From Thermohalobaculum sp039185235 (lineage in GTDB: Bacteria > Pseudomonadota > Alphaproteobacteria > Rhodobacterales > Rhodobacteraceae): a stretch of 20,417 nucleotides of DNA. Each line of letters begins with the position of its first letter. Within the stretch, counting starts at the first letter, position 1. The stretch is from contig JBCDAS010000031.1 of NCBI GenBank assembly GCA_039185235.1, positions 1 through 20,417 on the forward strand, given 5' to 3'. A program made the position numbers and the translations under genes. Under the pieces are notes generated by a model. It was not told the DNA's origin, searched no databases, and saw nothing but the letters and a program-made list of their open reading frames with translations. Below are positions 5,229-12,783 of this stretch, piece after piece.

Positions 5229-6560
5229 ATGTCCCATGTCTTCCCCCGCCACACAAAGACCCTGCCCCCCAAGGCCGTTGGCGGCGAGGGCTGTTACCTG
5301 ATCGATGAGGCGGGCGAACGCTATCTGGATGGCTCGGGCGGGGCGGCGGTCTCCTGCCTCGGTCATGGTGATCGCGCGGTGATCGAGGCCGTGAAGGCGC
5401 AGATGGATAGTCTCGCCTTTGCCCATACCGGGTTTTTCACCTCGGAGCCGGCCGAGCGATTGGCGGAGATGCTGATCGCCAAGGCGCCCGAGGGGATCGA
5501 GCGGGTCTATTTCGTCTCTGGCGGGTCGGAGGCGACGGAGGCTGCGATCAAATTGGCGCGGCAATACCATCTGGAGAAGGGCGCGCCGGAGCGCACCCGA
5601 CTGATCGCGCGCAAGCAGAGCTATCACGGCAATACGCTGGGCGCTTTGGCGGCTGGCGGCAATGAATGGCGCCGGGCGCAGTTCGCGCCGATCTTGACCG
5701 AGATGAGCCATATCGAGCCCTGCTATCAATATGTCCTGAAGCGCGATGACGAGACGGTTGAAGACTACGGGCTGCGCGCCGCCCAGGCCCTGGAGGATGA
5801 GATCCTGCGCCTCGGCCCCAGCACGGTCATGGCGTTTATGGCGGAACCTGTGGTGGGGGCAACTCTGGGAGCGGTGCCGCCTGCGCCGGGCTATTACAAG
5901 CGGGTGCGCGAGATCTGTGACCGCTATGGCGTGCTGTTGATCCTTGACGAGGTGATGTGCGGGATGGGCCGGACGGGCACGCTGTTTGCCTCGGAGCAAG
6001 ACGGGATCGCGCCTGATATCGTCTGTATCGCCAAGGGGCTCGGCGGCGGGTATCAGCCGATCGGCGCGATGCTGTGCACGGCGGAGATCTATGGGGCGAT
6101 CGAGGCGGGCTCGGGGTTCTTCCAGCATGGGCATACCTATCTCGGCCACCCGGCGGCGACCGCGGCGGGGGTTGCGGTGATGACCGCGATTGAGGAGCGG
6201 GATTTGCTGAGCAATGTCCAGGCGATGGGGGCGGCCCTGCGCGCAGGGCTGGAGCAGGAGTTTGGCCAGCACCGCCATGTGGGCGATATCCGGGGCAGGG
6301 GCCTCTTCCAAGGGATCGAGATCGTCGAGGATCGCGAGACCAAGGCGCCGTTTGACCCGGGCCTGAAGATCGCGCCAAGATTTAAGAAAGCGGCGTTTGA
6401 AGCGGGCCTGATCTGTTACCCAATGCAGGGCACCCGCGATGGGGTGCATGGGGATCACGTGCTCTTGGCCCCGCCCTTCATCCTGGAGGAGGCGCATGTG
6501 GCGGAGCTGATCGGGAAGCTTTCCGTGGCGCTTGAGGCGGTTCTGCCCGCCAACGCCTGA
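5229..6560 (+). CDS. Class III (omega) aminotransferase, PLP-dependent
   Basis: The 443-aa product is a fold-type I, class III aminotransferase (aspartate aminotransferase family in the broad annotation sense). Visible landmarks are the cofactor-phosphate loop SGGSEA (97-102), the SYHG motif (131-134), the ring-binding Asp240 in LILDEV, the Schiff-base lysine K269 in IAKGLGGG, and Thr303 in GHTYLGHP. Relatives act on omega-amino acids, beta-alanine, taurine, 4-aminobutyrate or amines, usually with pyruvate or 2-oxoglutarate. The ATG at 5229 has GAGGAG upstream, inside the end of the BKACE gene, so the two are coupled. A likely arrangement is that this enzyme makes the beta-keto acid that the BKACE protein then cleaves. 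Donor and acceptor specificity are unknown. Confidence 0.93.
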   Translation: MSHVFPRHTKTLPPKAVGGEGCYLIDEAGERYLDGSGGAAVSCLGHGDRAVIEAVKAQMDSLAFAHTGFFTSEPAERLAEMLIAKAPEGIERVYFVSGGSEATEAAIKLARQYHLEKGAPERTRLIARKQSYHGNTLGALAAGGNEWRRAQFAPILTEMSHIEPCYQYVLKRDDETVEDYGLRAAQALEDEILRLGPSTVMAFMAEPVVGATLGAVPPAPGYYKRVREICDRYGVLLILDEVMCGMGRTGTLFASEQDGIAPDIVCIAKGLGGGYQPIGAMLCTAEIYGAIEAGSGFFQHGHTYLGHPAATAAGVAVMTAIEERDLLSNVQAMGAALRAGLEQEFGQHRHVGDIRGRGLFQGIEIVEDRETKAPFDPGLKIAPRFKKAAFEAGLICYPMQGTRDGVHGDHVLLAPPFILEEAHVAELIGKLSVALEAVLPANA

Positions 6561-6573
6561 TGCGTCGCGCGAA

Positions 6574-6690
6574 GGGCAGCGCCCGACCCCGGCGAGCGCG
6601 CGGGGTCCGGCTGAGATGGGCTCATCAAAGCATCAATCCCTCCAGCGACACGGCCATGCGCCCGCCCAGGGCAAGGGTCGGGCGCTGCCC
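6574..6690. repeat. 16-bp perfect inverted repeat with an 85-base spacer
   Basis: GGGCAGCGCCCGACCC at 6574-6589 is matched exactly in inverted orientation at 6675-6690. The spacer is G+C-rich with smaller inverted repeats of its own. There is no T-run after either arm, so an ordinary intrinsic terminator is unlikely. It starts 14 bases after the aminotransferase stop and could be an mRNA 3'-end structure or a copy of a dispersed intergenic repeat. Confidence 0.75.
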
Positions 6691-6753
6691 AGCGGCGTCG
6701 CCGGGCATAACGGGTTGAGCTTCGGGCCCTAACCGGTTCCAGGCTGAGACGGG

Positions 6754-6781
6754 TTGACGGCTCCTTTTCTCACCATAGAGT
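6754..6781 (+). promoter_or_regulatory. Candidate sigma-70-type promoter for the TRAP transporter operon
   Basis: TTGACG (5 of 6 to consensus) at 6754-6759 is followed after 16 bases by TAGAGT (4 of 6) at 6776-6781. It would give a leader of about 55 bases before the receptor ATG. The match is by eye and is not unique evidence. Confidence 0.35.
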
Positions 6782-6842
6782 GATTTGATCTGCCGCGTGC
6801 ACCACCGCTCGCGGCGTTCAGTATAATCAGGGAGTCACTCAG

Positions 6843-7805
6843 ATGATGCGCAACTTTCTTGGCCTCGCCGCAGGCGCTGCCGTTGCCCTCACCACGCTGC
6901 CCGCCATGGCGCAGCAGCAGTTCATCTCGATCGGTACCGGCGGTGTGACCGGTGTCTACTACCCAACGGGCGGCGCGATCTGCCGCCTGGTGAACAAAGA
7001 CCGCAAGGAGCACGGGATCCGCTGTTCGGCGGAATCCACCGGCGGGTCGATCTACAACATCAACACCATTCGCGCGGGCGAGTTGGAGTTTGGCGTTGCC
7101 CAATCCGACTGGCAGTACCACGCCTATAACGGCACCTCGAAGTTCGAAGATCAGGGCAAGTTCGAGAACCTGCGGGCGGTCTTCTCGGTGCACCCGGAGC
7201 CGGTGACGGTGATCGCCTCCGAATCCTCGGGCATCTCCAATATCACTGATGTGAAGGGCAAGCGGCTCAACATCGGCAACCCGGGCTCCGGTACGCGGGG
7301 GACTTGGGAGGTGATGGAAGCGGCCATGGGCTGGGACCGCTCGGACCTGAAACTGGCCGCCGAGATGAAGTCGGCCGAGACCGGCCAAGCGGTGTGCGAC
7401 GGCAAGATCGACGCCTATTTCTGGCTGGTGGGGCATCCTTCGGCCTTGACGCAGGAGAGCTTGGCCACCTGTGCGGCCAAACTGGTCGATGTGACGGGCC
7501 CGGCGATCGACAGACTGGTTGCTGACAACCCGTTCTATCGCAAAGCCACGATCCCGGCGGGCATGTATAACAACGACAAGGACATCGAGACCTTTGGCGT
7601 GGGTGCTACCTTCGTGACCTCGGCCGATGTGCCGGATGAGGTCGTCTACATCGTCGTGAAAGCGGTCTTTGAGAATTTTGACCAGTTCAAGAAGCTGCAC
7701 CCGGCATTTGCCAATCTCAGCGAAGAGCAGATGATCAAGGACAGCCTCTCGGCGCCGCTGCATGCTGGTGCTGCGAAATACTACAAAGAGCGCGGCTGGA
7801 TGTAA
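6843..7805 (+). CDS. TAXI-family TRAP transporter solute-binding protein
   Basis: This is the periplasmic receptor of a TRAP (tripartite ATP-independent) transporter of the TAXI subfamily. Residues 1-23 are a Sec signal peptide ending AMA, with cleavage before QQQF. The mature protein begins with the family's characteristic GTGGVTGVYYPTGGAIC segment. It continues with STGGSIYNI, the GVAQSDWQ motif, LNIGNPGSGTRGTWE and a C-terminal KYYKERGWM. Full length is 320 aa, normal for the family. Known TAXI receptors bind glutamate/glutamine or dicarboxylates, but most are unassigned. The first of two adjacent ATGs has CAGGGAG about eight bases upstream. The fused permease gene follows after a 94-base gap with a strong hairpin, so receptor and permease are one operon with probable unequal expression. 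Confidence 0.96.
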   Translation: MMRNFLGLAAGAAVALTTLPAMAQQQFISIGTGGVTGVYYPTGGAICRLVNKDRKEHGIRCSAESTGGSIYNINTIRAGELEFGVAQSDWQYHAYNGTSKFEDQGKFENLRAVFSVHPEPVTVIASESSGISNITDVKGKRLNIGNPGSGTRGTWEVMEAAMGWDRSDLKLAAEMKSAETGQAVCDGKIDAYFWLVGHPSALTQESLATCAAKLVDVTGPAIDRLVADNPFYRKATIPAGMYNNDKDIETFGVGATFVTSADVPDEVVYIVVKAVFENFDQFKKLHPAFANLSEEQMIKDSLSAPLHAGAAKYYKERGWM

Positions 7806-7821
7806 TCCGGCCATGACCATT

Positions 7822-7848
7822 GCACGCGGCGAGGGGCTCGCCGCGTGC
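7822..7848 (+). other. Intercistronic 12-bp hairpin between receptor and permease genes
   Basis: GCACGCGGCGAG at 7822-7833 and CTCGCCGCGTGC at 7837-7848 form a perfect stem with a GGG loop. No T-tract follows, so it is not a classical terminator. In other binding-protein operons such a structure protects the upstream message from 3' decay or partly stops transcription, giving more receptor than permease. Confidence 0.85.
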
Positions 7849-7899
7849 GTCCCGCCCGATGAAGGGCGCTGAGGACAGAACCCGCGGGGGGCGTGGTTG

Positions 7900-10497
7900 A
7901 TGACCGATAAAGCAGCAGATCTCGATCAGTTCACGGTGACCGATACCGGCGGGCGCAATCCGGTAGGCTGGCAAAAGGGCGTGATTTTCTGGGGCGCGCT
8001 GGCCTGGGCTTTCTTCCAACTCTACATCGCGTCTGCTTTCCCGTTCTGGGTCCAAGAGAATTTTGGCTTTGGTGTCGTCACCAACTCGAATGCGCGGCTG
8101 ATCCACCTGGCCTTTGGCCTGTTCCTCGCGGCCATGGCCTTTCCGCTGTTCAAGTCGAGCCCCAAGGACCACATCCCTTGGTATGACTGGCTGTTGGCGG
8201 CGCTGGGGATCATTTCCTGCCTCTATATCGTTGTTTTGAGGAATGAAATCGCCGTGCGTGCGGGGCTGCCGACGACGGGAGATATGGTGATCTCGACCGT
8301 GGGTATGATCGTGCTTTTGATCACGGTTTATCGGGCGCTGGGCCTGCCTTTGGTGATCGTGGCCTGTTTCTTTCTGCTCTACACCTTCGGAGGCGATGCC
8401 CGTTGGCTGCCCGAGGTGATGCAGTGGAAGGGTGCGTCCTATGGCAAGGCGATGTGGCACTATTGGATGCAGGGCGAGGGGGTCTTTGGCGTCGCGCTGT
8501 CGGTCTCCGCCTCGCTGATCTTCCTGTTTGTGCTGTTTGGCTCGATCCTCGAGAAAGCGGGGGCGGGGAACTATTTCATCAAAGTCTCGTTTGCGCTGAT
8601 GGGCCATCTGCGCGGTGGTCCGGCGAAGGCGGCTGTGGTCGCGTCTGCGATGAGTGGACTTTATTCGGGGTCTTCGATCGCCAACACGGTCACCACGGGG
8701 ACCTTCACGATCCCGCTTATGAAACGCACGGGCTTCTCGGCGGAGAAGGCGGGCGCGGTCGAGGTGGCGTCGTCGACGAATGGTCAGCTGACCCCGCCGG
8801 TCATGGGGGCGGCTGCCTTTCTGATGGCCGAGTTCACGGGCGTCAGCTACACGGACATTATCAAACACGCGCTGGTGCCAGCGCTGGTGAGCTATATCGC
8901 GCTGGTCTACATTGTCCATCTCGAGGCGATGAAGCTGGGGCTGAAAGGCCTGAAGAAGCCGCCGTCGACGGTTACATTTGCCTCGAAGATCATCGGCGTC
9001 TTGTCCGGTTTCATCGGCGTCGCGGTCCTTGGCATCGCGGTCTATTACGGGCTTGGCTGGATCAAGGTTGCGATGCCGGACCAAGCCTTCTTCATCGTCA
9101 CGGCGCTTTGTGCGATCGCCTATCTGATCCTGCTTTGGTTCGCTTCGCGCCTGCCGGATTTGGTGGTGGATGAGCCCGATGCCCCGATCACCGAACTGCC
9201 CAAGGCCGGTGAGACAGCGCTGACCGGTCTCTACTACATCCTGCCCATCGTGATCCTGATCTGGTGCATCGTGATCGAGCGGCTCTCGCCTGCATTCTCG
9301 GCGTTCTGGGCGACGCTGGCGATGATCGCGGTTACGCTGACCCAACACCCGATCAAGGCGTTGATGCGCGGCGAGGGGCGGTTGGCCGAGGGCTTCAAGC
9401 GCGGCTGGGGCGAGTGGATCGACGGCATGGTCTCGGGCTCGCGCAACATGATCGGGATTGGGGTCGCGACCGGGGCCGCCGGGATCATCGTGGGCACGAT
9501 CTCGCTGACCGGGGCGCACCAGGTGATTGGCGAGCTGGTGGAGTATGCCTCCGGCGGCTACCTGATGGTGATGCTCTTCATGGTCGCGGTGATGAGCCTG
9601 ATCCTGGGCATGGGGCTGCCGACGACGGCGAATTACATCGTGGTCAGCTCGCTCATGGCGCCGGTGATCTTAACCCTGGCAGCCGCTGACGGGCTGATCC
9701 TACCCTTGATCGCGGTCCATCTTTTTGTCTTCTATTTCGGGATCTTGGCGGATGATACGCCGCCTGTGGGGCTGGCCGCTTTTGCGGCGGCGGCGATCTC
9801 GAAGGGCGATCCGATCAAGACCGGGATCCAGGGCTTTGCCTATGACATCCGCACGGCGTTGCTGCCCTTCCTGTTCATCTTCAACACCGAGCTTCTGTTG
9901 ATCGATGTCTCGCTCGGGAAGGCGTTTTTCGTCTTCGGGGTGGCGGTCGGGGCGATGCTGTTGTTTGCCTCGGCCACGCAAGGGTTCTTCCTGGTGCGCA
10001 ACAAGGCCTGGGAGTCGGTTCTGTTGCTCCTGATCGCCTTCACGCTGTTCCGGCCAGGCTTTTTCTTGGATCAGGTGCAACCGCCCTTCCAGGATTCGCC
10101 TCCGGACAAAGTCTATGAGGTCGTCGGAGCCGCCCCTGAAAATGGCGTGCTGACCTTCGTGGTCAGTGGGCCTGATTTTGACACGGGCGAGACGACCTCG
10201 ACCACGCTTTTGGTCCCTATGGGGCGGCCCGGCGAGGCGATCGAGCGGTTGGAGGCGGCCGGTTTGACGGTCATTTTGGAGGACGGGCTCGCGCGGATCG
10301 AGGAGCCGTTCCCGCAGACGCCGTTCTTCGAGAAAATCGGCACGCTGTTTGACTATTACGGCGATGAGCCCGTGCAGGTTGAGACCGTTCGCACCGATGC
10401 GGAGCGGATGCCGAAGGAGGTCTTCTACCTCCCGGCTTTGGTGCTTTTGGCGCTGGTCTACCTGATGCAGCGGCGGCGTCGTGATCAGGCGGCCTAG
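7900..10497 (+). CDS. TRAP transporter permease, fused 4TM/12TM type with C-terminal DUF3394 region
   Basis: The 865-aa inner-membrane protein joins the small (DctQ-like, 4 TM) and large (DctM-like, 12 TM) TRAP subunits in one chain, as is usual for TAXI systems, and would drive uptake with an ion gradient. Large-subunit motifs include YSGSSIANTVTTGTFTIP, the NGQLTPPVMGAAAF segment, LGMGLPTTANYI and DDTPPVGLAAFAAAAI. Residues about 728-840 are a soluble DUF3394 segment, followed by a last TM helix (VFYLPALVLLALVYL) and a basic tail. The start is taken as the ATG at 7900; a TTG lies directly before it, and the upstream site is only a G-run, so the ribosome-binding site is weak. Its stop codon shares CTAG with the stop of the convergent flagellar operon. 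The substrate is unknown. Confidence 0.95.
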   Translation: MTDKAADLDQFTVTDTGGRNPVGWQKGVIFWGALAWAFFQLYIASAFPFWVQENFGFGVVTNSNARLIHLAFGLFLAAMAFPLFKSSPKDHIPWYDWLLAALGIISCLYIVVLRNEIAVRAGLPTTGDMVISTVGMIVLLITVYRALGLPLVIVACFFLLYTFGGDARWLPEVMQWKGASYGKAMWHYWMQGEGVFGVALSVSASLIFLFVLFGSILEKAGAGNYFIKVSFALMGHLRGGPAKAAVVASAMSGLYSGSSIANTVTTGTFTIPLMKRTGFSAEKAGAVEVASSTNGQLTPPVMGAAAFLMAEFTGVSYTDIIKHALVPALVSYIALVYIVHLEAMKLGLKGLKKPPSTVTFASKIIGVLSGFIGVAVLGIAVYYGLGWIKVAMPDQAFFIVTALCAIAYLILLWFASRLPDLVVDEPDAPITELPKAGETALTGLYYILPIVILIWCIVIERLSPAFSAFWATLAMIAVTLTQHPIKALMRGEGRLAEGFKRGWGEWIDGMVSGSRNMIGIGVATGAAGIIVGTISLTGAHQVIGELVEYASGGYLMVMLFMVAVMSLILGMGLPTTANYIVVSSLMAPVILTLAAADGLILPLIAVHLFVFYFGILADDTPPVGLAAFAAAAISKGDPIKTGIQGFAYDIRTALLPFLFIFNTELLLIDVSLGKAFFVFGVAVGAMLLFASATQGFFLVRNKAWESVLLLLIAFTLFRPGFFLDQVQPPFQDSPPDKVYEVVGAAPENGVLTFVVSGPDFDTGETTSTTLLVPMGRPGEAIERLEAAGLTVILEDGLARIEEPFPQTPFFEKIGTLFDYYGDEPVQVETVRTDAERMPKEVFYLPALVLLALVYLMQRRRRDQAA

Positions 10498-10886
10498 CGG
10501 ATCACGGCTGCCTCAGCCCGGCGCTCGGCAAGGCGGCGGGCGGCGCGGGCCTCGGATTTCTCGAGAAGTTTCAACGCCTCGAGCCGGGCGGTCGCGCGGG
10601 CAGCGATTGCGCGACGTTCGGCGATGACCTCCTCGCTGGCGCGGAGCTCTTGTTCCATCCCAGCGCGGCGAAGCAGGGCTGATTGGCGCCAGCGGTCTGC
10701 CTGAGCACCAAGCTCCGGCGCCTCGGTCGCGCCGAGATGGCCTTCGGCGAGGATTTGCGCCTCCAGCGCCTCGATCCGCGCCTGGACCGCACCGGCGGCC
10801 TGGGTTGCCGCCCCCATGGCGGCCAGATCGCGGGTCTGTGCCAGCCGGGCGAGGTCGATCAGCTGGGACCAGGGGGAGGCGCTCAT
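10494..10886 (-). CDS. Coiled-coil protein at the end of the flhB operon; FliJ-like candidate
   Basis: The 130-aa product is predicted to be almost all helix, rich in Ala, Glu and Arg, with no cysteine and no TM segment. A short N-terminal helix (1-20) and two long heptad-like helices (about 21-48 and 61-128) suggest an antiparallel coiled coil. This is the shape and size of FliJ, the export-apparatus stalk protein that links FliI to FlhA. It is the last gene of the operon and starts in an ATGA overlap with flhB. No FliJ is otherwise seen in the window although FliI, FlhA, FlhB, FliQ and FliR are. The FliJ assignment is inference from shape and context; sequence identity to FliJ cannot be judged by eye, and it could be another flagellar chaperone. 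Confidence 0.8.
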   Translation of the reverse strand: MSASPWSQLIDLARLAQTRDLAAMGAATQAAGAVQARIEALEAQILAEGHLGATEAPELGAQADRWRQSALLRRAGMEQELRASEEVIAERRAIAARATARLEALKLLEKSEARAARRLAERRAEAAVIR

Positions 10887-11974
10887 TCGCCACGCTCCCT
10901 TGCTTTGGCGCGCATCGCCTCGGCAAAGCGGATCGCAGCGGCGACGGCTTGGTAATGCGTGGGGTCGATTTCCTTGCCGATCGGAACGGTTGCTTCCAGC
11001 GCGCGGGCGGTTACGGGGTCGGAGTAAATCGGCACATCCGCCTCCGTCGCGACCCGGCGGATGGTGAGCGCGGTTTCGTCGACGCCCTTGGCGACCACAA
11101 TTGGTGCTGGATCGAGCGCGCGGTTCCATTTCAGTGCCACCGCGTAGTGGGTCGGGTTGACCACGACAACCGTGGCCTCGGGCACTTTGGTCATCATGCG
11201 GTTGGTGGCAATCTCCTCGGCCCGCTGGCGGCGCTTGGATTTCATGGCCGGATCGCCTTCGGAGCGTTTCACCTCGTCCTTGATCTCCTGGACGCTCATG
11301 CGCAGCTTGCGGCGGTGATCGTAGAGCTGCCAGAGATAGTCGACCGCCCCGATCAAAAGTGCGATCAGCGCGATTTGGATGAGGAGCGCATTGGCCATCT
11401 CCATCATCGTGGCGGGGACAGCTTTTGGGATCGCGCGGACTGCGCCGACCACGGCATCCTTTTGCATGTACAAGAAGGCACCGAGCAGGATCGAGAAGAT
11501 CAGCATCTTCACGGCGGATTTGGCGAACTCGAAAAGTCCGGTGATCCCGAACTTCTGCTTCGCCTGCTCGATGGGAGAGATCCGGTTCATCTTCGGGATG
11601 ACTTTGTCAGGGACAAAGATGATCACCCGTTGGATCGCGAAGACCAGCAGGACCAGGAGGAACGGGATCCCGAAGATCGCCGAGAAGCCCAAGAGCGCCT
11701 CACCCACAATCTGCAGGCTGAGCCCGCGCCCGCCGGTTGCGAGCAGCCGAGCTGATAGTGTGTCCGCATCGGTGAAAATCCGGCTCATCACGGCGCCGGC
11801 CTGCTCCACAGCTGCCTGACCAGCGGCGGCCATCGCGATTAGGAGACCGAGATAGGCGGCAAAAACCGCGAGATCGGTGGATTTGGCAACGTCGCCCTTT
11901 TTGCGCGCATCCAGGATTTTTTGCTCTGTGGGCTCCTGGGTTTTTTCGCCTTCGTCGCTGCCACCTTCCTCCAT
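10883..11974 (-). CDS. flhB: Flagellar export gate protein FlhB
   Basis: FlhB is part of the flagellar type III export gate and switches substrate class from rod/hook to filament after self-cleavage. The 363-aa protein starts with an acidic tail and the KTQEPTEQKILDARKKG segment typical of FlhB. Four TM helices span about residues 35-210, followed by a charged linker (ending near 250) and the cytoplasmic domain. The autocleavage site NPTH is intact at 273-276, so switching should work. The ATG overlaps the fliR stop by one base (TGATG), and the stop overlaps the FliJ-like gene in an ATGA. Identification is certain. Confidence 0.98.
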   Translation of the reverse strand: MEEGGSDEGEKTQEPTEQKILDARKKGDVAKSTDLAVFAAYLGLLIAMAAAGQAAVEQAGAVMSRIFTDADTLSARLLATGGRGLSLQIVGEALLGFSAIFGIPFLLVLLVFAIQRVIIFVPDKVIPKMNRISPIEQAKQKFGITGLFEFAKSAVKMLIFSILLGAFLYMQKDAVVGAVRAIPKAVPATMMEMANALLIQIALIALLIGAVDYLWQLYDHRRKLRMSVQEIKDEVKRSEGDPAMKSKRRQRAEEIATNRMMTKVPEATVVVVNPTHYAVALKWNRALDPAPIVVAKGVDETALTIRRVATEADVPIYSDPVTARALEATVPIGKEIDPTHYQAVAAAIRFAEAMRAKARERGE

Positions 11975-12780
11975 CAGGGCATCCCAAACGGATTTGCGAG
12001 CGTGTCATCCAGTTGCGCCGCCCAGTGGGTCAGAATGGCGATCGAGCCCGCCCAGAGGAAGAAGAGTGTGAGCCCAGTGATCGCCGGTGCGCCGACCAGG
12101 GCGACCATCAGCTGCGGCATCGCGCGGTTAATGGCGCCCAGCGCCAGGTTGTAGAGAAGCGCTGCGATCACAAACGGAGCTGCCAGCGAGAAGGCCAGCG
12201 AGAAGGCCGCCATTGCCCTTGCCGCGCCCCACATCGCGACATCTGCGCCAAACGGGAAGGTGCCGAAAGGGATCACTTGGTAAGAGGAGACCATGGCCAG
12301 GGCGGCTTTGACATGGAGATCCATGCTCATCGCCAAGGCGATCCCGGCAATGGTGAGAAAGTTGCCGATCGCGGGCATCGGGTCTGGTGTGACGCCCGCA
12401 CCAAAGATCTGCGCGACCGAGGTAGACTGCGCGGCGATCGAGCCCGCCAGTTGCAAGACCATGATCATCAGGCGGATCGCGAGGCCGAGCAGCAGCCCGG
12501 CAATCGCTTCTGCCGCCATCAGTTGGGTCAGCGCCATGGCATCACGGGTGCCTTCATTGGCGGCCATCGGTGTCTCGGCCGAGACCATGGGCCAGACGAT
12601 GAAGGTAAAGGCGATCGCGGTGCCAAGGCGGATGCGCGCGGGCAGGGTCATCTCGCCGAAACCAGGCAAGAGCGCGACCGTGGCGCCAACCCGGGTGAAG
12701 ACCGCGATCAGCGCATAGACTTCAGCGGCACCGAAATTCAGGATTTCGCCCAAAAGAACGAAGAGCTGGGTCGTCTCCAT
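11974..12780 (-). CDS. fliR: Flagellar export gate protein FliR
   Basis: FliR forms the core of the export channel with FliP and FliQ in the inner membrane. The 268-aa protein is hydrophobic throughout, with about six TM stretches. It has the N-terminal FTRVGATVALLPGFGE region and the central GSIAAQSTSVAQIFGAG segment, the usual FliR signature around the conserved pore-lining region. The ATG lies three bases after the flhA stop, and its own stop overlaps flhB by one base. FliP is absent from the window and must be encoded elsewhere. Confidence 0.97.
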   Translation of the reverse strand: METTQLFVLLGEILNFGAAEVYALIAVFTRVGATVALLPGFGEMTLPARIRLGTAIAFTFIVWPMVSAETPMAANEGTRDAMALTQLMAAEAIAGLLLGLAIRLMIMVLQLAGSIAAQSTSVAQIFGAGVTPDPMPAIGNFLTIAGIALAMSMDLHVKAALAMVSSYQVIPFGTFPFGADVAMWGAARAMAAFSLAFSLAAPFVIAALLYNLALGAINRAMPQLMVALVGAPAITGLTLFFLWAGSIAILTHWAAQLDDTLANPFGMP

Positions 12781-12783
12781 CGC

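Larger units (their letters stand above)
6561..6842. other. Intergenic region, aminotransferase to TAXI receptor gene
   Basis: This 282-base stretch has no convincing gene. Its first half is very G+C-rich and carries the inverted repeat at 6574-6690. Its second half is less G+C-rich and contains a candidate promoter. A ribosome-binding sequence (CAGGGAG, 6828-6834) precedes the receptor ATG at 6843. Confidence 0.7.

Noticed and set aside
5211..6497. A 428-codon minus-strand open frame opposite the aminotransferase gene
   Set aside because: The aminotransferase has all its cofactor residues; the opposite frame has no recognisable motif and biased composition.
6574..6690. Intrinsic terminator for the aminotransferase operon
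   Set aside because: The long spacer and absence of a T-tract after either arm do not fit an intrinsic terminator.
6822..6827. Perfect TATAAT just before the TAXI receptor gene
   Set aside because: It is only 15 bases from the ATG, overlaps the region needed for the ribosome-binding site and has no -35 partner at the right distance.
7735..9519. A 594-codon minus-strand open frame opposite the TRAP genes
   Set aside because: The product is almost entirely Arg, Asp, His and Gln, typical of the antisense of a hydrophobic membrane protein gene, and the plus-strand TRAP genes are certain.
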